A DNA stretch of 14,128 bases from CAZEPJ01 sp964514105 (GCA_964514105.1 CAZEPJ010000089.1:1-14128); one strand, 5' to 3'. Positions 6,801 to 14,128 are shown, numbered from the stretch's first letter. Notes: a model not told the origin generated them from the sequence alone. Numbers and translations are program-made.

Positions 6801-8016
6801 CCAGGACGATGAGGTCCGCATCGTTCAACGCAGCACCATGGAGCGCATGAGACAACGGCTCGAGGGCAGGACTTTGGCCACGGAAATCCGGGATCACTTC
6901 ACCGATGAGTTGCTGGGCGTCAAAGGCAGCAAGATCGATCGCCAGTTGCTCGATCGGCTTCCCATGAATCGCTGGGTGGAGATCCGTGCCGAGGAGGATC
7001 CCGATGCGCATCGGGAGATTCGGGACCTCTACCAGCATTTCCAGGACCAGGTGGCCCATATCAACGAGTTCTTCGAGGCGAGGAAGTTTCGGCTCATGCG
7101 AGGGGATGAACTCCCGCCGGGTGTGATCAAGATGGTCAAGGTCTATGTAGCCATCAAGCGAAAGCTCTCCGTCGGAGACAAGATGGCGGGCCGTCATGGA
7201 AACAAGGGGGTCATCTCTCGGATCCTCCCGGAAGAGGACATGCCCTGTTTCGCCGACGGGACCCCGGTGGATGTCGTCCTCAACCCGCTGGGGGTGCCTT
7301 CCCGAATGAATGTCGGCCAAGTGCTCGAGACGCATCTGGGTTGGGCGGCCAAGGGTTTGGGCGAGAAGATCGGGCGCCTGCTGGAGGCCCACTCCAGCCC
7401 CGCTCAGGTTCGCAAGATGCTCTCCAAGGTGTACGCTTCGTCCGGCTTCGATGCGGTCCTCAAGCGGTTGAGCAACGACGAAGTGATGGAGCTGGCCAGG
7501 AAGTTGAGCAAGAGCGTCCCCATGGCAAGCCCCGTCTTCGATGGTGCCACCGAGCCGGAGATTCGAAGCGCCTTGGAGGAGGCCGGGCTCCCCGTAACCG
7601 GCCAGGCCATCCTGTACGATGGACGAACAGGAGAACCTTTCCACCATCCCGTCACCGTCGGGATGATGTACATGATGAAACTCCATCACCTCGTGGATGA
7701 CAAGATCCATGCCCGCTCCATCGGTCCGTATTCGCTGGTGACGCAGCAGCCCCTGGGAGGAAAGGCTCAGTTCGGCGGCCAGAGACTGGGGGAGATGGAG
7801 GTCTGGGCCATGGAGGCCTATGGGGCCGCGTATACCCTTCAGGAGTTCCTGACGGTCAAGTCCGACGACATCGCGGGCCGCAACCGGATGTATGAGTCCA
7901 TCGTCAAAGGGGATCACCGCCTCGAGCCTGGACTTCCCGAATCGTTCAATGTCCTCATCCGGGAACTCCAGAGTCTCGGGCTGGATGTGGAGCTTCTGGA
8001 GGATGCCGAGGAATAA
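3889..8016 (+). CDS. rpoB: DNA-directed RNA polymerase subunit beta
   Basis: A 1375-residue beta subunit; E. coli has 1342. It forms one side of the RNA polymerase cleft. The rifampicin pocket is at residues 519-542 (SSQLSQFMDQTNPLSEIT, then HKRRLSALGPGG), offset by +11 from E. coli. The residues equivalent to Q513, D516, H526 and S531 are unchanged, so no classic resistance mutation is seen. The active-site lysines are in GDKMAGRHGNKG (K1098 and K1106). An SI1-like region lies at about 225-350 and an SI2-like insertion at about 945-1080, typical of Gram-negative lineages. The C-terminus carries LGGKAQFGGQRLGEMEVWA. ATG 3889 lies 10 nt after GGAAGGGG (3871-3878). rpoC follows after 111 nt. 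Confidence 0.99.
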   Translation: MTREEVLSGMYRRSYSKIEKIIDLPNLIDIQRKSYERFLQSQAQPEEREDIGLQGVFKSVFPIQDFNETASLEFVNYTLGDPKYNMEECLQRGMTYAVPVRITVRLIVWDVDKDKGRHTIRDVKEQEVYFGEIPLMTDKGTFIINGTERVIVSQLHRSPGIFFEHDKGKTHSSGVLLYSSRVIPMRGSWLDLEFDAKDILYVRIDKRRKFPVTVLLKALGYSTEDLLRYYYPMETILLEGGKIFRRLPLDLLLGTKASETIQLSEGEEPLVKRGGLIRKKHVKALQAKGVDRVPLHPEDLPEKLVARPVVDPDTGEILVDCLDNLTQERRLRLEERGIREIDVLFIDDRRYLRAMSDTLLLDKVEGEKEAILEIYKRLRPGNPPTEETAREFFHNLFFNPRYYDLSTVGRWKLNRKLGISMEDAPPSLTALRKEDIMEAVRYLLKLRAGEGQIDDIDHLGNRRVKAVGELIENQYRIGLVRMERAIKERMSLQEIETLMPHDLINAKPVSAVVKEFFGSSQLSQFMDQTNPLSEITHKRRLSALGPGGLTRERAGFEVRDVHPTHYGRICPIETPEGPNIGLIVSLSTFARVNDMGFIETPYRKVAENSVSRDIEFLTALDEEGHIIAQANAPLDPRGRLLRDLVSVRHRGGEFALKRAEEVDRMDVSPNQLVSVAASLIPFLENDDANRALMGSNMQRQAVPLMVTEAPVVGTGMEYAVARDSGVAVVAKRAGVVESVDAARIVVKSEGAAGSDEAPEIIIYNLIKYQRSNQNTSINQKPIVRKGQRVEAGEIIADGPATHQGELALGRNVMVAFMPWGGYNFEDSILVSEKVVKEDTFTSIHIEEFEVMARDTKLGKEEITRDIPNIGDEILRNLDDSGIVAIGVEVKPGDILVGKVTPKGETQLSPEEKLLRAIFGEKAGEIRDTSLRVPPGVEGTVIAVKIFSRKGVDKDERSKEIEDEEIARLVKDQDDEVRIVQRSTMERMRQRLEGRTLATEIRDHFTDELLGVKGSKIDRQLLDRLPMNRWVEIRAEEDPDAHREIRDLYQHFQDQVAHINEFFEARKFRLMRGDELPPGVIKMVKVYVAIKRKLSVGDKMAGRHGNKGVISRILPEEDMPCFADGTPVDVVLNPLGVPSRMNVGQVLETHLGWAAKGLGEKIGRLLEAHSSPAQVRKMLSKVYASSGFDAVLKRLSNDEVMELARKLSKSVPMASPVFDGATEPEIRSALEEAGLPVTGQAILYDGRTGEPFHHPVTVGMMYMMKLHHLVDDKIHARSIGPYSLVTQQPLGGKAQFGGQRLGEMEVWAMEAYGAAYTLQEFLTVKSDDIAGRNRMYESIVKGDHRLEPGLPESFNVLIRELQSLGLDVELLEDAEE

Positions 8017-8086
8017 GGGCGTCCACGGTCGGCGGGCGCAACGGCGGAGGGGGGCCCGGGAGACCCCATCGCAGGGCACGTATCAT

Positions 8087-8105
8087 GGATCCTGGTCCTG
8101 GATCC
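8087..8105 (+). promoter_or_regulatory. GGATCC hairpin just upstream of the rpoC ribosome binding site
   Basis: GGATCC (8087-8092) pairs with GGATCC (8100-8105) across a 7-nt loop, TGGTCCT. The stem ends 8 nt before the rpoC Shine-Dalgarno sequence GGGGAGG (8114-8120). It could affect ribosome access to the TTG start of rpoC or mRNA stability. It is short and may have no role. The remaining part of the 111-nt rpoB-rpoC gap is GC-rich with no gene that I can see. Confidence 0.3.
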
Positions 8106-8127
8106 GGCATCGTGGGGAGGTCTAGCT

Positions 8128-11100
8128 TTGGAAGATCTTTTCAGCTTGTTCGAGAAACCCAAGGATCCGCTGAGCTTCAACGCCATCCGCATCTCTCTTG
8201 CATCGCCGGACAAGATCCGGTCCTGGTCCCATGGAGAGGTGAAGAAGCCGGAGACCATCAACTACCGGACGTTCAAACCGGAGCGGGATGGGTTGTTCTG
8301 CGCCAAGATTTTCGGGCCCACCAAGGATTACGAGTGCAACTGCGGGAAATACCGGCGCATGAAGCACCGAGGGGTGGTGTGTGAGAAGTGCGGCGTAGAG
8401 GTGATTCATTCCAGGGTGCGCCGCGAACGCCTTGGGCACATCGAGCTGGCCTCGCCGGTGGCGCATATCTGGTTTCTCAAGAGCCTGCCCAGCCGAATCG
8501 GGACGCTCCTGGGGCTGACGCTCAAGGACCTGGAACGCGTTCTCTACTTCGAGAACTACATTGTGACGGACCCCGGAGACACCGACCTTCAGCCCCGTGA
8601 ACTGCTCTCCGAGGAACGGTATCGCAAGAAGATACAGGAGTTCGGAGAGGGCAGCTTCAAGGCTGGGATGGGTGCCGAGACCATACGGGAGTTGCTCAAG
8701 GGTCTGGACGTGGCTCAGGAGGCCCAGCGGCTTCGGGAGGAAATGAAGGTCACCAGTTCGGAGGCCAAGCGCAAGAAGATCGCCAAACAGCTGAAGGTCA
8801 TGGAGGCCTTCCGCGACTCGGGCAATAAGCCCGAGTGGATGATTCTGGAGGTCATCCCGGTCCTCCCCCCCGACTTGCGGCCCTTGGTCCCGTTGGACGG
8901 TGGGCGGTTCGCGACTTCGGACCTCAACGATCTGTACCGCAGGGTCATCAATCGAAACAACCGGCTCAAGCGGCTCTACGAGTTGAGCGCCCCGGACATT
9001 ATCATCCGGAACGAGAAACGCATGCTCCAGGAGGCCGTGGATGTTCTGTTCGACAACGGCCGTCGAGGAAAGGTCATTACCGGTCCCAACAAACGTCCCC
9101 TCAAGTCGTTGAGCGACATGCTCAAGGGCAAACAGGGACGGTTCCGCCAGAACCTTCTGGGCAAACGAGTCGATTATTCCGGGCGGACCGTGATCGTCGT
9201 TGGACCGGATCTGCGGCTGCACCAGTGCGGGCTGCCCAAGAAGATGGCTCTCGAGCTCTTCAAACCGTTCATTTATCAGAAACTGGAAGAGAAAGGGTAT
9301 GTCACCACCATCAAGAGCGCCAAGAAGCTGGTGGAAAAGGAAACCCCGGAGGTGTGGGATTGCCTGGAAGAGGTGGTCACCGAGTATCCGGTGCTCTTGA
9401 ACCGGGCGCCGACCCTCCACCGCCTCGGCATTCAGGCCTTCGAACCCATCCTCATCGAGGGGAAGGCCATCCAGCTCCATCCCTTGGTCTGCGCCGCGTT
9501 CAACGCCGATTTCGACGGAGACCAGATGGCCGTGCACGTGCCCCTGTCCGTGGAGGCCCAGGTGGAGGCCCGGGTCCTCATGCTCTCGAGCAACAACATC
9601 TTGAGCCCGGCCCACGGCAAGCCGATCATCGTCCCATCGCAGGAAATCGTGCTGGGGCTCTACTATCTCACACGTGAAAGGACCCAGGCGGAAGGCCAAG
9701 CAAGGCATCGAAAGTTCTTCGGCCCGGAGGAAGTGCGGGTGGCCTACGATTCGCGCGAGGTGTCCGTGCACGACCGGGTCGCGGTTCGCCTCGACGGCTG
9801 CATGGTCGACACCACCGTAGGGCGGGTCCTCCTGCGGGAAATCGTCCCACCGGAGATACCCTTCGAGATCTACAATCGCCCCATGAAGAAGAAGGATCTG
9901 GCCAACCTGATCGACTACTGTTACAGGCTGGCCGGTCACAAGAAGACGGTGCTCTTGGCAGATCGCCTCAAGGATTTGGGATATCACTTCGCCACCATGG
10001 CCGGCGTGTCCATTTCCATGAAGGACATGATCATTCCGGAGACCAAGGAGAGGATTATCCAGGAGGCCCAGCAGCAGGTCCAGAGCCTGGAGGAACAGTA
10101 CGTCCAGGGGTGGATAACGGACGGTGAGCGATATAACAAGGTGGTGGACATCTGGGCCAACGCGACGGAGAAGGTGGCCGAGGACATGCTCAAGAGCCTC
10201 AGCACGGAGAAGGTCGCCCTCTCCGATGGACGGGCCGCCGAGGCGGAGAGCTTCAACCCGATCTACATGATGGTCGACTCCGGGTCTCGAGGGAGTCCGC
10301 TGCAGATCCGGCAGCTGGCCGGGATGCGAGGGCTCATGGCCAAACCGTCGGGAGAGATCATCGAAACTCCCATCACGGCCAATTTCCGTGAGGGGCTCAC
10401 GGTCTTGCAGTATTTCATCTCCACCCACGGTGCGAGAAAGGGGCTGGCAGACACCGCCCTCAAGACGGCCAACTCGGGGTACCTGACTCGGCGACTCGTG
10501 GACGTCTGCCAGGATGTGGTGATCCAGGAGCTCGACTGCGGGACCACGGACGGTATCGAAATGACCTCTCTGGTGGAGGGCGGCGAGATCATTGATGAGG
10601 TGGGTGATCGCGTGCTGGGTCGAGTGGCTTTCGAAGATCTGGAGAACCCCTTGGCAGACTCGGAGCACGACCGATTCATTGTGTGCGCCAACGATATGAT
10701 CGACGAGGACGGCGTCCGGAAGATCAAGGAGGCGGGCATCGACCGTGTGAAGATCCGTTCGGTCCTCACCTGTCGCTCCAAGCATGGGATCTGCGCCCGC
10801 TGCTACGGGAGAGATCTGGCCCACGGGCGATTGGTGAACATGGGAGAGGCCGTGGGGATCATCGCGGCCCAATCCATTGGGGAGCCCGGGACGCAGCTCA
10901 CCATGCGGACCTTCCACATCGGGGGTATCGCTGCGGGGAAAGCGGAACAGAGCAAGCTGTACAACCGCAATCCGGGTCGGGTCGTCTACTCGAAGCTTCG
11001 AACGGTCCCCAAAGGCAAGGACTTCGTGGTGATGAACCGATACGGAGAGATCGCCGTCGTGGATGAAGGCGGGCGGGAGCGCGAACGGTACCCCCTGATC

Positions 11101-12273
11101 TACGGGGCCTATTTGAGAGTCGCAGACGGACAGGAGGTGGGGCGCAACACCCTGTTGGCAGAGTGGGACCCGTTTACCACCCCCATCCTGACGGAGACGA
11201 AGGGCAAGGTGAAATTCGGCGATATCATCGATGGAGTGACCATGGCGGAAAAGAAGGACCCGGTGACGGGCCATTCCACCAAGGTCATCGTGGAGACGAA
11301 GGATCCGGATCTGAGGCCGCGAGTCTCCATCAAAGACGACAAGGGGCGCACTCTGCGCGTGCCGGGAAGCGAGCACTTGGCCAGATATCCCATGCCCGTT
11401 GGGGCGCTCATTGGTGTCGAAGAAGGCATGGCGGTGGAGGCCGGGGACATCCTGGCCAAGATCCCCAGGGAGACAACCAAGACCAAGGATATCACGGGGG
11501 GCCTTCCTCGTGTGGCGGAGCTGTTCGAGGCGAGGAAACCAAAGGAGTACGCCGTGATCAGTGAGATAGACGGCGTGGTGGCCTTCGGCAAGGACACCAA
11601 GGGGAAACGCAAGGTGATCGTGACCCCGGAGGTGGGAGAGCCCAGGGAGTACCTCATTCCCAAGGGGAAACATATCGCAGTGCACGAGGGGGACCGGGTT
11701 CAGGCAGGGGAGCCCCTCATGGATGGGCCGTCCAATCCCCACGATATCCTGCGGGTCAAGGGGGAAAAGGAACTGGCCAAGTTTCTGGTGGACGAAGTGC
11801 AAGAGGTGTACCGTCTGCAAGGCGTGAAGATCAACGACAAACACATCGAGGTGATCGTGCGTCAGATGCTGCGGCGTGTAAGAATCAAGGAGGTCGGCGA
11901 TACGGACTTCCTCGTTGGGGAAGCGGTGGAGAAACACTTGTTCGAAGGGGTGAACGCCAAGGCAATGGCCGAGGGGGGGCGACCGGCGGTCGGGGAGCCT
12001 TTGCTCCTGGGAATTACCAAGGCAGCCCTGAGTACCGAGAGCTTCATTTCGGCGGCATCGTTCCAAGAGACCACGAAAGTCCTGACCGATGCGGCGGTCC
12101 AGGGGAAGGTGGATGTCCTTAGAGGACTCAAGGAGAACGTGATCATGGGACGGTTGATTCCGGCAGGAAGCGGGCGCAGGGCGTACCGCCACCTGCGTCT
12201 GGAACTGGAAGCGCGGGACGACGATGAGGATGTGGAAGTCAAATCCCTTGACAACTTGTTCGAGGAAAGATAA
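8128..12273 (+). CDS. rpoC: DNA-directed RNA polymerase subunit beta'
   Basis: A 1381-residue beta' subunit, the catalytic partner of RpoB. The N-terminal zinc site is C70, C72, C85, C88 (YECNCGKYRRMKHRGVVCEKCG), numbered as in E. coli. The catalytic NADFDGDQMAVH gives Mg-binding D461, D463 and D465. The bridge helix region is near QYFISTHGARKGLADTALK, and the second zinc site is C804, C882, C889, C892. The trigger loop MRTFHIGG (926-933) is split by an SI3-type insertion (about 936-1117) before TKDITGGLPRVAELFEARKPKE; SI3 marks Gram-negative lineages. The start is TTG 8128, 7 nt after GGGGAGG (8114-8120); it gives MEDLF, aligning with E. coli MKDLL, and no ATG fits. The stop overlaps a promoter candidate. 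Confidence 0.99.
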   Translation: MEDLFSLFEKPKDPLSFNAIRISLASPDKIRSWSHGEVKKPETINYRTFKPERDGLFCAKIFGPTKDYECNCGKYRRMKHRGVVCEKCGVEVIHSRVRRERLGHIELASPVAHIWFLKSLPSRIGTLLGLTLKDLERVLYFENYIVTDPGDTDLQPRELLSEERYRKKIQEFGEGSFKAGMGAETIRELLKGLDVAQEAQRLREEMKVTSSEAKRKKIAKQLKVMEAFRDSGNKPEWMILEVIPVLPPDLRPLVPLDGGRFATSDLNDLYRRVINRNNRLKRLYELSAPDIIIRNEKRMLQEAVDVLFDNGRRGKVITGPNKRPLKSLSDMLKGKQGRFRQNLLGKRVDYSGRTVIVVGPDLRLHQCGLPKKMALELFKPFIYQKLEEKGYVTTIKSAKKLVEKETPEVWDCLEEVVTEYPVLLNRAPTLHRLGIQAFEPILIEGKAIQLHPLVCAAFNADFDGDQMAVHVPLSVEAQVEARVLMLSSNNILSPAHGKPIIVPSQEIVLGLYYLTRERTQAEGQARHRKFFGPEEVRVAYDSREVSVHDRVAVRLDGCMVDTTVGRVLLREIVPPEIPFEIYNRPMKKKDLANLIDYCYRLAGHKKTVLLADRLKDLGYHFATMAGVSISMKDMIIPETKERIIQEAQQQVQSLEEQYVQGWITDGERYNKVVDIWANATEKVAEDMLKSLSTEKVALSDGRAAEAESFNPIYMMVDSGSRGSPLQIRQLAGMRGLMAKPSGEIIETPITANFREGLTVLQYFISTHGARKGLADTALKTANSGYLTRRLVDVCQDVVIQELDCGTTDGIEMTSLVEGGEIIDEVGDRVLGRVAFEDLENPLADSEHDRFIVCANDMIDEDGVRKIKEAGIDRVKIRSVLTCRSKHGICARCYGRDLAHGRLVNMGEAVGIIAAQSIGEPGTQLTMRTFHIGGIAAGKAEQSKLYNRNPGRVVYSKLRTVPKGKDFVVMNRYGEIAVVDEGGRERERYPLIYGAYLRVADGQEVGRNTLLAEWDPFTTPILTETKGKVKFGDIIDGVTMAEKKDPVTGHSTKVIVETKDPDLRPRVSIKDDKGRTLRVPGSEHLARYPMPVGALIGVEEGMAVEAGDILAKIPRETTKTKDITGGLPRVAELFEARKPKEYAVISEIDGVVAFGKDTKGKRKVIVTPEVGEPREYLIPKGKHIAVHEGDRVQAGEPLMDGPSNPHDILRVKGEKELAKFLVDEVQEVYRLQGVKINDKHIEVIVRQMLRRVRIKEVGDTDFLVGEAVEKHLFEGVNAKAMAEGGRPAVGEPLLLGITKAALSTESFISAASFQETTKVLTDAAVQGKVDVLRGLKENVIMGRLIPAGSGRRAYRHLRLELEARDDDEDVEVKSLDNLFEER

Positions 12274-12276
12274 AAA
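12248..12276 (+). promoter_or_regulatory. Candidate sigma-70-type promoter for rpsL-rpsG-fusA
   Basis: A perfect TTGACA (12248-12253) lies in the last codons of rpoC. After exactly 17 nt comes TAAAAA (12271-12276), which matches 4 of 6 positions of TATAAT and contains the rpoC stop codon. The predicted start of transcription is near 12283, about 40 nt before rpsL. The surrounding A/T-rich patch (12267-12293) stands out in a GC-rich window and contains the perfect inverted repeat AAAATA-C-TATTTT (12273-12285). The -10 match is moderate, so this is a candidate only. It would give the str operon its own promoter in addition to read-through from rpoBC. Confidence 0.5.
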
Positions 12277-12323
12277 TACTATTTTAAGTTTTTGGGCCGA
12301 GAGGCAGGGCGAAGGAGGGTTGC

Positions 12324-12695
12324 ATGCCCACGATCAACCAGTTGGTGAGGAAGAGCCGGACCAAGGTGCAGAGAAAGGTCAAGGTGCCGGCGCTTCAGAA
12401 TTGCCCGCAGAAGCGGGGGGTGTGCGTTCGCGTGTACACGACCACTCCGAAGAAGCCCAACTCAGCCCTGCGCAAAGTGGCGCGTGTCCGACTGACCAAC
12501 GGGTACGAGGTGACATCCTATATTCCGGGCGAGGGGCATAATCTCCAAGAGCATTCGGTGGTTCTGATTCGAGGCGGGCGTGTGAAGGACCTCCCCGGCG
12601 TTCGGTACCACATCATTCGGGGGACACTGGACTCGCTGGGCGTGCAGGATCGTCGCAAGTCTCGATCGAAGTACGGGGCCAAGAGGCCCAAGTGA
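12324..12695 (+). CDS. rpsL: 30S ribosomal protein uS12
   Basis: A 123-residue uS12, a decoding-centre protein of the small subunit that monitors codon-anticodon pairing with 16S rRNA. It begins MPTINQLVRKSR and contains the two loops linked to streptomycin resistance, TTTPKKPNSALRK (39-51) and RGGRVKDLPGVRYH (83-96). K43 and K88 are both wild type, so no known streptomycin-resistance change is present; D89 is the residue methylthiolated in E. coli. The C-terminus is basic (RRKSRSKYGAKRPK). ATG 12324 follows AAGGAGGG (12312-12319). It is the first gene of the str operon here, only 50 nt after rpoC, with no L7Ae-like gene between. Confidence 0.99.
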   Translation: MPTINQLVRKSRTKVQRKVKVPALQNCPQKRGVCVRVYTTTPKKPNSALRKVARVRLTNGYEVTSYIPGEGHNLQEHSVVLIRGGRVKDLPGVRYHIIRGTLDSLGVQDRRKSRSKYGAKRPK

Positions 12696-12703
12696 GATAG
12701 GTC

Positions 12704-12765
12704 GAGGCCGGGGGTGCTTGTGGGGAGGGATGTCGCGGTCGTGATGACCTCACAGCCTTGGCCTC
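12704..12765 (+). promoter_or_regulatory. Paired elements in the rpsL-rpsG spacer, possible S7 control site
   Basis: The 97-nt rpsL-rpsG gap contains GAGGCC (12704-12709), which can pair with GGCCTC (12760-12765). Between them is a small hairpin, GGTC-GTGAT-GACC (12737-12749). In E. coli the rpsL-rpsG intercistronic RNA, of similar length, is the site where S7 represses its own translation. The position is the same, but I see no specific match to the S7 rRNA site, so the role is a guess. The ribosome binding site of rpsG lies just downstream. Confidence 0.3.
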
Positions 12766-12792
12766 CACCTCGGCTGCCAGAGGGAGCAGAGG

Positions 12793-13263
12793 ATGCCTAG
12801 GAAAAGAGAGGTTGCGCGGAGATCGATCCCTCCCGATCCCATTTACGGCAGGGCAATGGTCACCAAGTTCATCAACGTGGTCATGAAGCGAGGAAAGAAG
12901 AGCGTCGCCGAGAGGATCCTTTACGGTGCGCTGGAGATTGTCCAGAAGCGGACCAAGCAGGATCCCCTCCCCGTCTTCGAAAAGGCGCTCGACAACGTGA
13001 AGCCCGCCGTCGAGGTCAAGTCGAGGCGCGTGGGCGGCTCCACATACCAAGTTCCCGTAGAAGTCCGCCCGGAGCGGCGGGTGTCTTTGGCCATCCGTTG
13101 GCTTGTTCAATTCAGCCTGAAGCGGCCTGAGAAGACCATGGAAGAGCGGCTTGCCGCGGAGTTGATTGAGGCCGCCAGCAATCGCGGCGCCGCTGTCAAG
13201 AAACGAGAGGACACCCACCGGATGGCAGAGGCCAACAAGGCCTTCGCCCACTACCGGTGGTAG
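12793..13263 (+). CDS. rpsG: 30S ribosomal protein uS7
   Basis: A 156-residue uS7, the usual bacterial length. uS7 nucleates assembly of the 3' major domain (head) of 16S rRNA and lies at the E site. It begins MPRKREVARRSIPPDPIYG and contains NVVMKRGKKSVAERILYGAL and the signature stretch RRVGGSTYQVPVEVRPERR (about residues 78-96), forming the rRNA-binding surface. The C-terminus ends HRMAEANKAFAHYRW, as in many bacterial S7 proteins. ATG 12793 lies 6 nt after GGGAG (12782-12786). It lies between rpsL and fusA, the standard str-operon order. Confidence 0.99.
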   Translation: MPRKREVARRSIPPDPIYGRAMVTKFINVVMKRGKKSVAERILYGALEIVQKRTKQDPLPVFEKALDNVKPAVEVKSRRVGGSTYQVPVEVRPERRVSLAIRWLVQFSLKRPEKTMEERLAAELIEAASNRGAAVKKREDTHRMAEANKAFAHYRW

Positions 13264-13315
13264 CAGCACAGGTAGCCCGCGTCCAGCGCCATTGGAGGGA
13301 TTTGCGGACGTAGGG

Positions 13316-13345
13316 GGCGGATGCGCCGCCACCCGTGATGGTGGC
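13316..13345 (+). promoter_or_regulatory. Two overlapping hairpins in the rpsG-fusA spacer
   Basis: In the 135-nt gap before fusA, GGCGG (13316-13320) pairs with CCGCC (13326-13330) across ATGCG. GCCACC (13328-13333) pairs with GGTGGC (13340-13345) across CGTGAT. The two stems share 13328-13330 and cannot both form completely, so the RNA could switch between them. No U tract follows. A role in fusA translation is possible but unsupported; GC-rich sequence makes such short stems common. Nothing else stands out in this gap. Confidence 0.3.
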
Positions 13346-13398
13346 ACATGCACGTTTCCCCTCGGAGGGCGTCGGCCGGGCCAGAAGGACACGTCGTC

Positions 13399-14128
13399 GT
13401 GGCCATGCAGGTTTCACTTGAAAAACAGAGAAATATCGGCATTATGGCCCACATTGATGCCGGGAAGACGACCACCACGGAACGGATCTTGTACTATACC
13501 GGTGTCTCCCATCGCATGGGGGAAGTGCACGACGGCACTGCGGTGATGGATTGGATGGCCCAAGAGCAAGAGCGTGGAATCACCATCACGTCAGCAGCGA
13601 CCACTTGCTACTGGAAAGGCCACCGCATCAATATCATCGACACCCCCGGCCACGTTGATTTCACCATCGAAGTGGAGCGAAGCCTGAGGGTCCTGGATGG
13701 AGCCATTGCGGTCTTCTGTGCGGTGGGGGGAGTGGAACCGCAATCCGAGACCGTCTGGCGTCAGGCGGACAAGTATCGCGTGCCCCGGATCGCCTTTGTG
13801 AACAAGATGGATCGCGTGGGTGCGAACTTCTTCTGGGTCGTCGACGCCATGCGCCGCCGATTCCAGGTGCGAGCAGTGCCCATTCAACTCCCGGTGGGCG
13901 GGGAAGAGGACTTCCGGGGCGTCATCGACCTCGTGGAAATGAAGACGATCCTCTGGGATGGCTCTGAGTTGGGTGCCCGTTTCGAAGAAGGACCGGTGCC
14001 GGAGGACGTCAGGGATGTGGCTGAGCGCTATCGGGAAAAACTCCTGGAGGCCCTGTCCGAAACGGACGATGCCTTCATGGAGCGATACCTGTCCGAGAAG
14101 CCCCTGACGACGGAGGAGATCCGGCGGG
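13399..14128 (+). CDS. fusA: Elongation factor G, N-terminal part (truncated by window end)
   Basis: The first 243 codons of EF-G, the GTPase that drives translocation of tRNA and mRNA on the ribosome; the gene runs off the window (full EF-G is about 690-700 residues). Counting from the GTG, the G motifs are G1 AHIDAGKT (17-24), G2 RGITI (59-63), G3 DTPGH (81-85) and G4 NKMD (135-138). The start of the G' subdomain follows. GTG 13399 is preferred over ATG 13405: AGAAGG (13383-13388) is 10 nt upstream of the GTG but 16 nt from the ATG, and MAMQVSLEKQRNIG matches the usual EF-G N-terminus. It is the third gene of the str operon; tuf often follows. Confidence 0.97.
   Translation, partial: MAMQVSLEKQRNIGIMAHIDAGKTTTTERILYYTGVSHRMGEVHDGTAVMDWMAQEQERGITITSAATTCYWKGHRINIIDTPGHVDFTIEVERSLRVLDGAIAVFCAVGGVEPQSETVWRQADKYRVPRIAFVNKMDRVGANFFWVVDAMRRRFQVRAVPIQLPVGGEEDFRGVIDLVEMKTILWDGSELGARFEEGPVPEDVRDVAERYREKLLEALSETDDAFMERYLSEKPLTTEEIRR

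Noticed and set aside
6148..8079. A 643-codon open frame on the - strand opposite rpoB
   Set aside because: Same explanation: codon-aligned shadow of a highly biased gene with no protein family signal.
8122..12192. A 1356-codon open frame on the - strand opposite rpoC
   Set aside because: It is in codon register with rpoC, so its length only means that rpoC uses no TTA, CTA or TCA codons over this stretch, as expected for strong codon bias in GC-rich DNA. Its translation has no recognisable domain.
1..14128. A new defence, mobile or biosynthetic system
   Set aside because: Every substantial coding region is a recognised core translation or transcription gene in conserved order; there are no transposase, integrase, toxin or CRISPR signs.

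Overview
This window is a GC-rich stretch of bacterial chromosome (about 60% G+C by eye). It carries the core translation/transcription gene cluster, all on the + strand: tuf (3' end), rpmG, tRNA-Trp, secE, nusG, rplK, rplA, rplJ, rplL, rpoB, rpoC, rpsL, rpsG, fusA (5' part). RpoB and RpoC both carry insertions of the SI1/SI2 and SI3 type, aligned by eye with the E. coli subunits. This points to a Gram-negative lineage rather than Firmicutes or Actinobacteria. A GC-rich group such as Methylomirabilota/NC10, Nitrospirota or Desulfobacterota would fit, but I cannot choose between them from this sequence.

Layout. Positions 1-342 hold the end of EF-Tu, ribosomal protein bL33 and a tRNA-Trp. Positions 392-1151 encode SecE and NusG. 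Positions 1242-3726 encode ribosomal proteins uL11, uL1, uL10 and bL12, the L11-L1 stalk and L7/L12 stalk set. Positions 3889-12273 encode the beta and beta' subunits of RNA polymerase. Positions 12324 to the end begin the str operon: uS12, uS7 and EF-G, which is cut off by the window edge. The genes supply ribosome stalks, the 30S decoding centre, elongation factors, RNA polymerase, its elongation factor NusG and a subunit of the Sec translocon.

The protein genes are ordinary and intact; I see no mobile element, CRISPR array, defence island or new protein system. The unusual part is between the genes. From nusG to fusA every junction is a gap of 50-212 nt, several with clear inverted repeats. 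The best is an 80-nt element (3190-3269) between rplJ and rplL that folds by eye into a three-way junction with 30 Watson-Crick pairs. Others are a candidate L1-type operator before rplK, a candidate L10 leader before rplJ, tandem hairpins with a terminator-like stem before rpoB, and a TTGACA-17-TAAAAA promoter candidate overlapping the rpoC stop codon, which could start the str operon separately. rplJ, rpoC and probably secE and fusA start with GTG or TTG. All folding was done by hand, with no energy calculation or alignment.
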